Assembly: GCA_002748835.1 (NCBI GenBank)
Contig: PDTL01000018.1
Location: 1 to 64,000, forward strand
Direction: 5' to 3'
Source of the DNA: Deltaproteobacteria bacterium
GTDB taxonomy: Bacteria > Desulfobacterota > Desulfobacteria > Desulfobacterales > GCA-2748835
DNA length: 64,000 nt
Made by a program: the position numbers and the translations under genes. The first letter of the stretch is position 1. The number at the start of each line of letters is the position of its first letter. The notes beneath the pieces were generated by a model. The model was given only the letters and a program-made list of their open reading frames with translations, was not told the origin of the DNA and ran no database searches. This document shows, piece by piece, positions 46,013 through 54,810 of the stretch.

Positions 46013-47350
46013 TTAAACAGCAGCTTCTGCATCCGCATCCGGTTCCGGCAGCTGTCCCGGTCCCTTGATCGCATGCTTGGCTATGAGAAAAAAACCGGCC
46101 AGACCCAGCAGTGTGTAGACCACGAAGAATCCGATGAGGGTGACCAGTACCTGACTTGTCACCACCGGGGAGGCGGCATCAGCGGTGCGCATCAGTCCGT
46201 AGACGATCCAGGGCTGACGGCCCACTTCGGCCAGCACCCATCCGGCCTCAATGGCGATATAGGGCAACGGAATGGAAACCAGCATGATTTTCAGCAGCCA
46301 GGGAGATGCCACCAGATGTTTTCTGCGAAACCAGGCAATGATGGTGATGATGATGAAAAAGGTACCCAGGCCGACCATGGTCTTGAACGCGAGGGAGGTG
46401 AGGAGGATGGGCGGCCGGTCTTCTTTTGGAAATTCCTTGAGACCCTTGACCTCGGCGTTGAAGTCATGATGGGAGAGAAAACTGAGAAGCCCCGGGATTT
46501 TCCCGATTTCAATGCGGTTTTTCTCGTTTTCCACATCCGGCCAGGCAAAGGTGATGATGGGCGCACGTTCCTGGGTCTCCCAATGGCATTCCATGGCTGC
46601 CAGCTTGGTGGGCTGGGTGTCGGCCAGATGGGTGCCGTGCATGTCACCGGTAGCGCCGACGATGAGCGCGGATATAATCGCCAGAATCAGGGCCATTCGG
46701 AAAGAACGCTCAAAAAAATCGATGTGCTGCTTTTTGAGAAGATGCCAGGCGGAGATGCCCATGACGAAAAACGTGCCGAGCAGGAGACCGGCGGCAACGG
46801 TATGGCCGAATTCGAGCAGGGCAAAGGGCTGGGAGATGACGGTCCAGAAGTCGGTGAGCTCGGCGCGGCCGTTGCGGAGGGTGTACCCCACCGGATGCTG
46901 CATCCAGGAGTTGGCGACCAGGATCCAGAACGCGGACAGGTTGCCGCCGATGGCGACCAGCCACATGACAATGGCGTGGGCTTTTTTGGACAGTTTTTTC
47001 CAGCCAAAGATCCAGATGCCAATGAAAGTCGACTCAAGAAAAAAGGCGACTGATGCTTCAATGGCCAGCAGAGACCCGAAAATATCGCCGACATATTCGG
47101 AATACCGGGACCAGTTGGTGCCGAACTGGAATTCCAAAGTGATCCCCGTGACCACGCCCACGGCAAAATTGATGAGAAACAGCTTGCCCCAGAATTTTGT
47201 CATCCGGAGGTAGGTTTCATCTCCGGTGCGCACATATCGGGTTTCCATCCATGCAATCAGAATGGACAGCCCCAGGGTCAGGGGGACGAACAGAAAGTGG
47301 AACATGGTGGCTGCGGCAAACTGCAGCCGGGACAGCAATACAACATCCAT
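46013..47350 (-). CDS. cydA: Cytochrome bd oxidase subunit I
   Basis: A 445-residue haem-binding subunit. Haem-ligand regions are seen in MFHFLFVPLTLGLSILIAW and ALLEFGHTVAAGLLLG. Quinol-site and helix motifs FGTNWSRYSEYVGDIFG and NSWMQHPVGY are present. The Q-loop is of the short type (E. coli CydA has 522 residues). It starts just upstream of cydB and lies downstream of the desulfoferrodoxin gene, from which it is separated by a strong terminator. Confidence 0.97.
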   Translation of the reverse strand: MDVVLLSRLQFAAATMFHFLFVPLTLGLSILIAWMETRYVRTGDETYLRMTKFWGKLFLINFAVGVVTGITLEFQFGTNWSRYSEYVGDIFGSLLAIEASVAFFLESTFIGIWIFGWKKLSKKAHAIVMWLVAIGGNLSAFWILVANSWMQHPVGYTLRNGRAELTDFWTVISQPFALLEFGHTVAAGLLLGTFFVMGISAWHLLKKQHIDFFERSFRMALILAIISALIVGATGDMHGTHLADTQPTKLAAMECHWETQERAPIITFAWPDVENEKNRIEIGKIPGLLSFLSHHDFNAEVKGLKEFPKEDRPPILLTSLAFKTMVGLGTFFIIITIIAWFRRKHLVASPWLLKIMLVSIPLPYIAIEAGWVLAEVGRQPWIVYGLMRTADAASPVVTSQVLVTLIGFFVVYTLLGLAGFFLIAKHAIKGPGQLPEPDADAEAAV

Positions 47351-47380
47351 GTGTGTCTCCTAAGGACTAAAAAGTAAATG

Positions 47381-47415
47381 AAAAAAGGCGAACAGCACCT
47401 AGGTAGCTGTTCGCC
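47381..47415 (-). terminator. Rho-independent terminator after the desulfoferrodoxin gene
   Basis: On the minus strand GGCGAACAGC pairs with GCTGTTCGCC (47387-47415, 9-base loop) and is followed by TTTTTT at 47381-47386. It isolates the upstream gene from cydAB. Confidence 0.88.
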
Positions 47416-47451
47416 GCTAATGTATGGTGAATTGAGGGCCTCATAGCCTGA

Positions 47452-47823
47452 TCAGGCCTTCCAGACGCCGTGAAGGTTACAAAATTCCCTTGCGGTTACC
47501 GTTTCGGCGTCGATCCTGAAAACCGCTTCCGGTGTTGTTTCCGGGGTTACGTATTGAGTGTGGTCCTTCCCACTGGCAAAGAATTCGATCCACTCGATAC
47601 AATGCGTCGCTTCCATGGGGCGTGCCGCGCTGCCCACGGTAACATTGAAACTACCATCGATTTTTTCGATCTCCGGCACCTGCTTTTCGTTTGCCGCATC
47701 CATGGTGTTCTCCGTCATCCGCTTTGTGGTTTCCCCGCAGCAAGCCAACGGCCCACCGCCGTGAATGTATTCAACTTCGTTGCCGCAAAGATGACACGTA
47801 TAAATTTCAAAAATCTGAGCCAT
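47452..47823 (-). CDS. Desulfoferrodoxin-like protein with degenerate superoxide-reductase centre
   Basis: A 123-residue protein of normal family length. The desulforedoxin-type Fe(Cys)4 domain is intact (CHLCGNEVEY and ACCGE). The second domain should bind the catalytic Fe(His)4Cys centre II. The His of the family EKHVP motif is Gln here (EKQVPE), and the His of the HPM motif is Arg (SAARPME). The third histidine (THCIEW) and the C-terminal Cys and His (CNLHGVWK) remain. Superoxide reductase activity is therefore doubtful, although the fold is clear. Its closeness to cydAB suggests an oxygen-related role. Confidence 0.9.
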   Translation of the reverse strand: MAQIFEIYTCHLCGNEVEYIHGGGPLACCGETTKRMTENTMDAANEKQVPEIEKIDGSFNVTVGSAARPMEATHCIEWIEFFASGKDHTQYVTPETTPEAVFRIDAETVTAREFCNLHGVWKA

Positions 47824-48395
47824 CCGGAACCGCCTTCAATAAATATTGATTGTTATACGTGATTGTGTCTCTTTTTTCTGTCTATGCAACAGGCTCCGGA
47901 AATAGATACACGCTGTACAGAAGCGATGTTGGTTCGTAATTCTTAAAAGATCTATTCTACCTTCCGGAGAACCATGTTTCAATTCATTTTTTTAATGCAG
48001 AAAAACAAAAAAACGATTCCGCCCGTTTCTATACGGGTTGCGGTATTCCCGGTTAATTTTTGCAGGTTATGTGCCAATACCATTCTGTCAACTAGCGGGA
48101 GCCAGAAGTCAATCATATTTAAACGGTTATGGATGAGAGCCGCCTCAGGTGTACAAAGGAAGATATGTATCGGATTATATGATGAGACAGTCCCGTGTGA
48201 GGGTGTATCATGAGGGTACAGATGTGCGTCCAACAGCAGCCATAGAAACGACGCTAATTTATAATTTTAAAATAGATAGTTATATTTTTTTCGACGGTTT
48301 TCGGGTCCTTTCTTTGGTGCTTGGCACTAATATTGTATAAAAGTTAAGATGTAAGCCCAGTATGAAACACCTACGTTAACAGGGAGGTATCCATT
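47824..48395. other. AT-rich intergenic region
   Basis: 572 bases without a convincing gene. The ORFs listed at 47974, 47979 and 48149 lack family signs and good ribosome-binding sites. The only item I can point to is the sigma-54-like promoter near 48322. Confidence 0.5.
48322..48336 (+). promoter_or_regulatory. Possible sigma-54 (-24/-12) promoter
   Basis: TGGCAC, 5 bases and TTGT match the -24/-12 consensus TGGCAC-N5-TTGC except for the last base, which is an important one. It lies 60 bases before the DVU0772-like gene. No activator site was identified. Confidence 0.4.
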
Positions 48396-48758
48396 ATGAT
48401 GAAGTTGAGCGACATCAAATTAGACTTGGACCTGATCAACTCCATCGATTGGGAAATGACGCCGGAAGATGCGGTGAAACTCTATCTGGAATGGGGAAAC
48501 AGCCGCGGGGAACGCAGTCATATCGTTGTTCGGGGTAAACAGGATGCATCGACCTACTTTGTGGTGAACAATTGGGGACCGCAGCCAAAAATTTTTCTCA
48601 TCCGCAGGAACTCAGAAGAAGCACGGGAACTGGCGGAAATTGAAATGCCACAGGATCTTGAAAGAGAATTTTTAAATGAAATCGGTAACAACCGGGGGCT
48701 TTACTCCATTGAAGGAAATGTCTGTACCTGGTTGAAGCGGGAACTTCTGGAAGAATAA
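48396..48758 (+). CDS. DVU0772-like small conserved protein
   Basis: A 120-residue soluble protein with IDWEMTPEDAVKLYLEWGN, STYFVVNNWGPQPKIFLIRR and NSEEARELAEIEMP segments. This resembles the DVU0772 family that I recall from Desulfovibrio and relatives; the function is unknown. A GGGAGGTATCC site precedes the first ATG. The possible sigma-54 promoter upstream would make expression conditional. Confidence 0.7.
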   Translation: MMKLSDIKLDLDLINSIDWEMTPEDAVKLYLEWGNSRGERSHIVVRGKQDASTYFVVNNWGPQPKIFLIRRNSEEARELAEIEMPQDLEREFLNEIGNNRGLYSIEGNVCTWLKRELLEE

Positions 48759-48774
48759 CGGCCCGCTTACCGGT

Positions 48775-49208
48775 TTGTAACACCAAATAGATGCCCGGGG
48801 TATCTGATGAATACCCTGTCCACCCCGCCGACACGATCTTTCCGTCAGGGGAGAAGGCAACGGTATAAACCTTGCCCTCTTCCCCTGCATCCATGGGTAG
48901 ACGCAGGGTGCGCAACAAACAGCCCGTACGCAGATCCAGATCCCAACGGTTTTATCATGAGAACCTGTGCCCAGCAGCCGCTCATCACGATCCTTTTCAA
49001 TGCGATTCATCGTTGGGGTATACAAGCCCGTATCCAGGCGGAGCATGGGCTTTTCCAGTGGGCCTGCCTGTGTCGGATCATCTGAGCAAAACAGAACAAA
49101 GACTGGCAGAATCACCAAAAACGCCAGGCCACAGCAATTTCCGGTGAACACTATCCAGTAGATAGACGATTTACGAAGACGCGTGAGATTGCCGGTGCCC
49201 CCCATCAA
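48775..49208 (-). pseudogene. WD40-repeat protein remnant, frameshifted
   Basis: The minus-strand frame from 49208 encodes a membrane anchor (IYWIVFTGNCCGLAFLVILP) and the start of a WD40 blade (DERLLGTGSHDKTVGIW). At about 48940 the blade continues in another frame as DLRTGCLLRTLRLPMDAG and KVYTVAFSPDGKIVSAGWTG. After IYLV the sequence enters the antisense of the DVU0772-like gene, so the rest of the propeller is missing. It is the 5' piece of a larger lost gene. Confidence 0.75.
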
Positions 49209-49306
49209 TTCCCGGAAGATGAAAACGGCAATTGATTTGAGGTCCCATTTCCCGAAGGGTTACCCAGGCAGTTCACGGGTGTACAGGGGGCAAGGCGCAA
49301 GCGGTG

Positions 49307-50815
49307 TTACGGTTTTCGTCCATGATCCCATGAACCGGGGGCATTTCCCAGCCCGGAGACCGGTTGGCCGGTATACGGCATACAAACGCCCACGGGAAAC
49401 ACCTCCGGAAGCTGCCGGCGGATTTCCGGAAGGGCTTCCGGCAGGCAGGTGAACAACAGCTCATAATCTTCGCCGCCGGCGAGCATGAGATCCCGGGGAT
49501 CTTTGGCTGTGCAGGCGGCAAACCGGGTGAGTGCCGGCGGAATATCCTTGCCGGCGATGGAAAGAGCAATGGTGAGGCCGGCCGCACGCGCCATGTGGGA
49601 CGCATCGCCGGCAAGTCCGTCACTGATGTCCATGACGCAGGTGACGCCTGCTGTTTCAAGCATTTTTGCCGCGTCAAACCGGGCTGTCGGTGTTTTGAAC
49701 GCGTGCACCAGCTCCGGGAAACCGGGGATCTCGTTTTCCAGGCAGCACAGCCCTGCCCGGGCCAGACCAATGGGCCCGGTGACACACACCTGATCGCCAA
49801 TACGGGCCCCTCCCCGATGGGGCGGCTGCTGCTGCCTTCCCTCTCCGATAACAAACAGATCCAGCCCCAGGCGGTTGCCGGATGAGACATTGCCTCCTCC
49901 CAGGCGGCAGGCGTAGTGTTCAAGGGCGCGGGTGATTCCCGTATACAGTTTTTTCGCCTGCACCACAGAAAAGGCGCGCGGCAGGGTAAGGTTGATGAAC
50001 AGGGCCACAGGATCGGCAAAGGATGCGGCCAAATCACTCAAGGCGGCCACCACCGCTTTGAATCCAATCTCTTCAAGGGTTTGCCAGTCCAGCCTGAAAT
50101 GCACCTGTTCACGCTGGCTGTCCGTGGAGATGACCGGACAGGCGAGTGGCCTTACCAGAGCCGCGTCATCCCCGGCCGGAACAGGGAGTGACGGGTGGGG
50201 GCCGGAAACGCTTCCGGCTGTCTTGAGCAGATCCCGGATGAGATCGAATTCGCCGGACCAGCAAGGGAGGAAAGGACGCGGGGGCTGCTGACGTTTTTTC
50301 TCAAAACCGTGCGCTGCCGATGCAGCATATCCAACAGGGTCCGGTGTATCAGGATGATAAACCGGGGTTTTTCCCTCTGAGGTGTGCCGTGGCAGGCAGG
50401 TCAGATAAAAGTCCGGCCGTGCAATACTTTTCTTTAAATATGCGCCGATATCAGGGGTCAGGACGCCAACCCGGATATGCGCGGGCAGGGCCGCCTGGGC
50501 GGCAGGCAGGTCTTCTTCTGTCGCTGTCCCGGTCAGAAGCAGGGCATCGGCGTCCAGGGCAAGGCATAGCACCGGGTCATCTTCAATCACCAGCCAGACG
50601 TCATTGGCCCTGCACATGCACAGGATGTTCTGCAGTTCAGGAATTGCCGTGACCACAGGGGCAGGCGGAGAAAGGGAAATGGCCGTGGCACCCATGGACA
50701 CAAGTCGGCTGATGATCTCTGCGCAGAGCCTGTCTGCGGGTACCGAAAGGCATACCATCCGGTCCAGCCAGCGGGTGAACCGCGGAGGCTGTATGCGGGA
50801 CAGGGGCGCACTCAC
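49307..50815 (-). CDS. thiL: Degenerate ThiE-like domain fused to thiamine-monophosphate kinase ThiL
   Basis: About 502 residues. I take the GTG at 50815 because it overlaps the upstream HD gene stop as GTGA. The first 160 residues resemble the thiamine-phosphate synthase barrel (MGATAISLSPPAP, VWLVIEDDPVLCLALDADAL, ATEEDLPAAQAALP, HIRVGVLTP), but phosphate- and substrate-binding motifs are poorly kept. The rest is ThiL: GEFDLIRDLLK, PAGDDAALV, STDSQREQVHF, VMDISDGLAGDASH and AGGEDYELLF, all needed for ATP-dependent conversion of TMP to TPP. The ThiL half looks active; the ThiE half may be non-catalytic. Confidence 0.88.
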   Translation of the reverse strand: MSAPLSRIQPPRFTRWLDRMVCLSVPADRLCAEIISRLVSMGATAISLSPPAPVVTAIPELQNILCMCRANDVWLVIEDDPVLCLALDADALLLTGTATEEDLPAAQAALPAHIRVGVLTPDIGAYLKKSIARPDFYLTCLPRHTSEGKTPVYHPDTPDPVGYAASAAHGFEKKRQQPPRPFLPCWSGEFDLIRDLLKTAGSVSGPHPSLPVPAGDDAALVRPLACPVISTDSQREQVHFRLDWQTLEEIGFKAVVAALSDLAASFADPVALFINLTLPRAFSVVQAKKLYTGITRALEHYACRLGGGNVSSGNRLGLDLFVIGEGRQQQPPHRGGARIGDQVCVTGPIGLARAGLCCLENEIPGFPELVHAFKTPTARFDAAKMLETAGVTCVMDISDGLAGDASHMARAAGLTIALSIAGKDIPPALTRFAACTAKDPRDLMLAGGEDYELLFTCLPEALPEIRRQLPEVFPVGVCMPYTGQPVSGLGNAPGSWDHGRKP

Positions 50816-51393
50816 GGGACCGGCATGCGGAATTTTTCCGCCCATGCCAGAAATCGGTCCACCGTGTGCGGCCCGAATCGGCGCAGCATGGCCACGATAT
50901 CGCCGATGGGAGTTTCTTCCATATAATTATCCGGATTTTTAGAGAAAAATTTGTCAGCAAAGCAGATGATTTCTTCTTCAAGGGAGATCGGGACCATCTC
51001 TCTTGCGGGAAGCGGCAGGTTGTTGGTTTTGATATCAGACACGGAGAGTCCGGTTCCGGTGTGGCGCTCGCACACCAGGCCATGCCGGGGATATCCCAGT
51101 CGTTCCAGAAGTTCCCGGCCCAGGTAGCCGTGACAGATATAGGGGGCGTTTCCAGTGCAGCCAATATCCGGTGCGTGGGTCTGAAAGATGCCGATATCGT
51201 GCAGCATAGCCGCTTCCCGGATAAAGTCGATATCCGGATTCAGATTCGGCACCCCCCGGGCGATGTCAATCGCCTTTTGGGTGACCTGTCTGCTGTGGGT
51301 CATAAGAATCTCATACGCCAGCGTACCCGGGGGATAGTAGGATTCAATGATACGGACTGCATCCACGGGAGGTGTGCGCTCAGATTGCAGCAT
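50812..51393 (-). CDS. HD-domain phosphohydrolase
   Basis: A 193-residue protein with the HD signature: an initial histidine in LMTHSRQVTQKAI, then REAAMLHDIGIFQT near residue 65, CHGYLGRELLERLGYPRHG, and the last aspartate in EEEIICFADKFFSKN. Family members hydrolyse nucleotides or phosphate esters with a divalent metal; the substrate is unknown. Start and stop overlap with prfB and thiL by one and four bases, so the four genes form a tightly coupled operon. Confidence 0.88.
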   Translation of the reverse strand: MLQSERTPPVDAVRIIESYYPPGTLAYEILMTHSRQVTQKAIDIARGVPNLNPDIDFIREAAMLHDIGIFQTHAPDIGCTGNAPYICHGYLGRELLERLGYPRHGLVCERHTGTGLSVSDIKTNNLPLPAREMVPISLEEEIICFADKFFSKNPDNYMEETPIGDIVAMLRRFGPHTVDRFLAWAEKFRMPVP

Positions 51394-52488
51394 CAGGCTT
51401 TACCTGCCATGAGTACGGCTTCGATGAACGGATCAATACCACCGTCGAGCACAGCGTTGACGTTTCCGATGTCAAACTCCACCCGGTGGTCCTTGACCAT
51501 CTGGTAGGGATGAAGCACGTAGGACCTTATCTGGCTGCCAAAGCCGATTTCTCCCTTGCCGTCATGGATTTCCTGAAGCCGTTCTTCCTGCCGGCGCTTT
51601 TCCAGTTGATAGAGTCGGGACTTGAGGACGTTCATGGCGATTTCCCGGTTTCGGTGCTGGGATTTTTCCTGCTGGCACTGAACCACAATGCCGGTGGGAA
51701 GATGGGTGATCCGCACCGCGCTGTTGGTCCGGTTCACGTGCTGGCCACCGGCACCGCTGGCACGAAACACATCAATACGCAGGTCTTTTTCCTCCACATC
51801 CACGTCGATTTCATTATCCAGCTCCGGACAGACAAACACGGAGGCAAACGAGGTGTGCCGTTTGCCGCTGGCATTGAACGGGGAGATACGAACCAGACGA
51901 TGGACACCGGATTCCGCCTTGAGATAGCCAAAGGCAAAATCGCCTTTCACCGTAAAGGTGACGCTTTTGATGCCCGCCTCATCACCGGGCTGATAGTCGA
52001 CCGTGCCGAAGGTGAACCCACGCTTGTCCACCCACCGGCAATACATGCGAAACAGCATCTCCGCCCAGTCCTGGGAGTCGGTACCGCCGGCGCCGGCATT
52101 GATCGAGACAATGGCTGTACGCTGGTCATCTTCCTTGTCCAGCATCATGTTGATGGCGAATTTGCCGATGTCGTCTGCCAGCCGGCTGATTTCACCGGAC
52201 ACCTCCCTGAGGGTGTCAGCGTCGTTTTCTTCTGCGGCCATGTCCAGGAGCAGGTCCGCCTCCTCACAGTCGGTGACCAGCCTTTCAAAGGTCTCCAGCT
52301 GCCCGGTCAGGAGGCGTCTTTCCTTGAGAACGCCCTTGGTGGCATCGGGGGTGTTCCAGAAATCCTTATGCGCGATCTGTGCTTCTATTTCACGTAACCG
52401 TTCTTTCTTGGCAGGTAAGTCAAAGACACCCTTTCAATTGATCGATTCGTTCAAAAAGCGCTTTTAAGGTCTGCTTTGCTTCGTTCAT
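51393..52488 (-). CDS. prfB: Peptide chain release factor 2, with programmed +1 frameshift
   Basis: The ORF track shows only the long second frame. The real start is the ATG at 52488 (AGGAGG 9 bases upstream), giving MNEAKQTLKALFERIDQLKG and then GGG-TGT-CTT-TGA. After a +1 shift at CTT-TGA-C it continues as DLPAKKERLREIEAQIAHKD into the main frame. Total about 365 residues. The catalytic GGQ is in RASGAGGQHVNRTNSAVR. The anticodon-like tripeptide SPF lies in RLVRISPFNASGKRHTS. The factor ends translation at UGA and UAA, and the internal UGA lets it regulate itself. Confidence 0.97.
52419..52434 (-). promoter_or_regulatory. prfB programmed frameshift site
   Basis: Minus-strand AAAGGGTGTCTTTGAC contains a GGG Shine-Dalgarno-like element three bases before the CTT slippery codon and the UGA-C stop. 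It is the same layout as the E. coli site (AGGGGGTATCTTTGAC). Confidence 0.93.
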
Positions 52489-52538
52489 GTGTCTATACCT
52501 CCTTTGTACCGGCATCAGCTGTTGCAGCTATCGATTGT

Positions 52539-54143
52539 TCAGCTTTCAAACTTATTATAATAAATGTTTTTATAGCAGCATATCAATAAAAAAAGGAAAC
52601 TGGCAGCCAGGCAGCAGCTGGCGAACCCGTCTCCCCACCGGGTGTAGATGGTTTGCATTCGGGGGCAGGCGGCAGTTACCCGGAGGGCTGCTTCCGTCTG
52701 CAGCCGGGCGGTTTCCCGAATACAGCCGCTCGCATCGATGTGGCCGGATATCCCCGTGTTGGCGGCACGCAGCAGGGGACGGCGGTTTTCGATGGCGCGG
52801 AAAACCCCCATGGAAAAATGCTGATACGGACCGGAAGTATCGCCGAACCAGGCGTCATTGGTGATATTGACGAGCACGTCTGCGCCGTTTCTCACCGCAG
52901 TCCGGGCCAGAGCCGGAAAAATGACTTCGTAACAGATCAATGGGCCGATTGGGTTGGTTCCGGTATCAAGCAGGGTGCCGGGTGTACCGGCCTGGAAATT
53001 CCCTGTCTGGACCGTCAGCTTATGGATAAACGGTAAAAATCGCTGCAGGGGGACATATTCACCAAATGGAACCAGGTGAGATTTGTGATACCGGCCGGAT
53101 TCCCTGCCATCAGTATCAATCAGCAAGGCGGAATTATAATAGCGGAGCGTTTTGTTTGTATCGACCACACAGGTGGGGACACCTGTGAGGAGGGGGCTTT
53201 GCCGTTCTGCTGAAAAATCTGAAAGATACAGGGAAAGCGGTCTGTTATAACCAAAATAGAAGGGCGCAGCGGTTTCAGGCCAGATCACGAGGTCTGCGGG
53301 TGTCTTTAGCCGTTGGGCAGACAGGCGGGTGTATTTTTGGACGGTGGCCGTCTGAAATGACGGATCCCATTTTTGGTTCTGAGGGATATTTCCCTGCACC
53401 AGCACGGCTGTCAGGCTTTGGCTGCCCGTCATCAGCCGGTTTATCCGGTTTATGCGCATATCACCGGAGAAATGGGTAAGGAGCAGGACCATTACAGCCG
53501 CAGTTGCCGCGACAACACGTAAGCGGGCAGATGCGCCATCGCTGAAAAACGCCCGGGCACTCAACATATTGATCAGGAGAATGAGGAACGAGACACCGTA
53601 CACGCCAGTCCATTCGGACATCTGTATCAACTGGATCCAGGCATACTGGGAATACCCGAGTGCACCCCAGGGGAAACCGGAAAAAGCGTGTGCCCGCACA
53701 AATTCCAGCGCAACCCAGACACAGGGGAGCATGACGAGGCTGAGCCGGGGATGACCCGCAATGCGGTTGCAGACAAGGGCGAACAGACCCCAGTAGGCGG
53801 CAAGGTAAGTGGCCAGCAGCAGCAGAATGGGCGCAGCGACCCATAGGGGCAGGCCACCGTAGGTGTGCAGGGTGGGAAGAATCCAGTACAAGAGGCCTGT
53901 GTAGTGGACGATGCCTGCCAGTATGCCCAGCCGGAATGCGACCCCGGCTCTGAGACCCGGAAGTACCGTCAGAAGCGGAACCAGAGCGATAAAGGCCGCT
54001 GCATAAACACCGGTTTTGGGAAAGGCAACCATCATGAGAATGCCGGAAATCACGGCTGCCGCATGGGAACGCATCGGGCGCCAACGTCGTGTTCGTTCAG
54101 GCTGACGGTAAATCCTCGAAGGGAGAGCGGGATTGATTTTCAT
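52539..54143 (-). CDS. lnt: Apolipoprotein N-acyltransferase
   Basis: About 534 residues from the ATG at 54143. An N-terminal half with about six helices (HTYGGLPLWVAAPILLLLA; SGFPWGALGYSQY) precedes a nitrilase-like domain. That domain holds the catalytic triad: Glu in LVIWPETAAPF, Lys in YHKSHLVPFGEYVP and Cys in GPLICYEVIFP. It adds the third acyl chain to outer-membrane lipoproteins. Fifty bases upstream of prfB and probably the first gene of that operon. An ATG at 54074 is an alternative start. Confidence 0.95.
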   Translation of the reverse strand: MKINPALPSRIYRQPERTRRWRPMRSHAAAVISGILMMVAFPKTGVYAAAFIALVPLLTVLPGLRAGVAFRLGILAGIVHYTGLLYWILPTLHTYGGLPLWVAAPILLLLATYLAAYWGLFALVCNRIAGHPRLSLVMLPCVWVALEFVRAHAFSGFPWGALGYSQYAWIQLIQMSEWTGVYGVSFLILLINMLSARAFFSDGASARLRVVAATAAVMVLLLTHFSGDMRINRINRLMTGSQSLTAVLVQGNIPQNQKWDPSFQTATVQKYTRLSAQRLKTPADLVIWPETAAPFYFGYNRPLSLYLSDFSAERQSPLLTGVPTCVVDTNKTLRYYNSALLIDTDGRESGRYHKSHLVPFGEYVPLQRFLPFIHKLTVQTGNFQAGTPGTLLDTGTNPIGPLICYEVIFPALARTAVRNGADVLVNITNDAWFGDTSGPYQHFSMGVFRAIENRRPLLRAANTGISGHIDASGCIRETARLQTEAALRVTAACPRMQTIYTRWGDGFASCCLAASFLFLLICCYKNIYYNKFES

Positions 54144-54324
54144 TTGAGGTTCCCCGGGAACTGTGCTAACTAAAAAACGCGTGTCACGTTCCAAACACAG
54201 ACGCGTTTTTCCAAAAAAAGCAGATGATCCGCCAGAAACAAAAAAAGATACCCCTGTTTCTGCAGGCTGAACAACATAACTGTTTCGCGCTGGATTTTCA
54301 ATCTTCTAAAAACGGAGACCCTCC

Positions 54325-54630
54325 ATGAGCGGTATTACACGTGATAGTGATCTGATTGTCGTGAAACCCGGAACCGATATCGTGGCATCCATGGCAGCGG
54401 ATTTCAAGGAAGAGCTGGCCGGCCTGATAAAAGAATCCCCCCGGAAACTCGTCGTGGACCTGGCTGATGTAGCAGTGCTGGACGCGGTGGGGATCGGTGT
54501 GATAATTGCCACGCACAATTCTCTAAACACGGCGGGAGGCAAGCTAGTGGTTCGGAACGTCAATGACGATATTTACGGGCTTTTTACCACCATGCGGCTG
54601 AACCATCATTTTGCTGTCGAACGTAGCTGA
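54325..54630 (+). CDS. STAS-domain protein without the usual phospho-serine
   Basis: A 101-residue single STAS domain (SPRKLVVDLADVAVLDAVGIGVII, quoted in parts: KLVVDLADV; VLDAVGIGV). In anti-sigma-factor antagonists the position after the Asp is a phosphorylatable Ser (DSSGLG). Here it is Ala, so control by an anti-sigma kinase is unlikely. It may be constitutively active or serve in another complex. A GGAGACCC site lies upstream of the ATG. Stand-alone gene; no kinase or sigma factor lies nearby. Confidence 0.85.
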   Translation: MSGITRDSDLIVVKPGTDIVASMAADFKEELAGLIKESPRKLVVDLADVAVLDAVGIGVIIATHNSLNTAGGKLVVRNVNDDIYGLFTTMRLNHHFAVERS

Positions 54631-54764
54631 ATGCCTGAGGTGTATCCGGATTCAACCCGCTTTCCGGCACAGACCCGAACACGCTTGATGATATTCTCAT
54701 CTTTATGGGGTCTCAGCCTGTCATGACGCGTCAATCACAGGTACCTTGGGTGAAAAACACGGTC

Positions 54765-54797
54765 AGCCGGCGACAGCAAACGCTTGCTGCGCCGGCT
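54765..54797. terminator. Strong hairpin between convergent STAS and LamG genes
   Basis: AGCCGGCG-A-CAGCAA pairs with TTGCTGCGCCGGCT (14 bp, one bulge, 4-base loop), followed on the plus strand by TATTTATG. It probably ends both transcripts. Confidence 0.7.
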
Positions 54798-54810
54798 TAT
54801 TTATGTGAAA

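Noticed and set aside
47974-48340. Small ORFs in the AT-rich gap before the DVU0772-like gene
   Set aside because: No ribosome-binding sites at the right distance and no family-like sequence.
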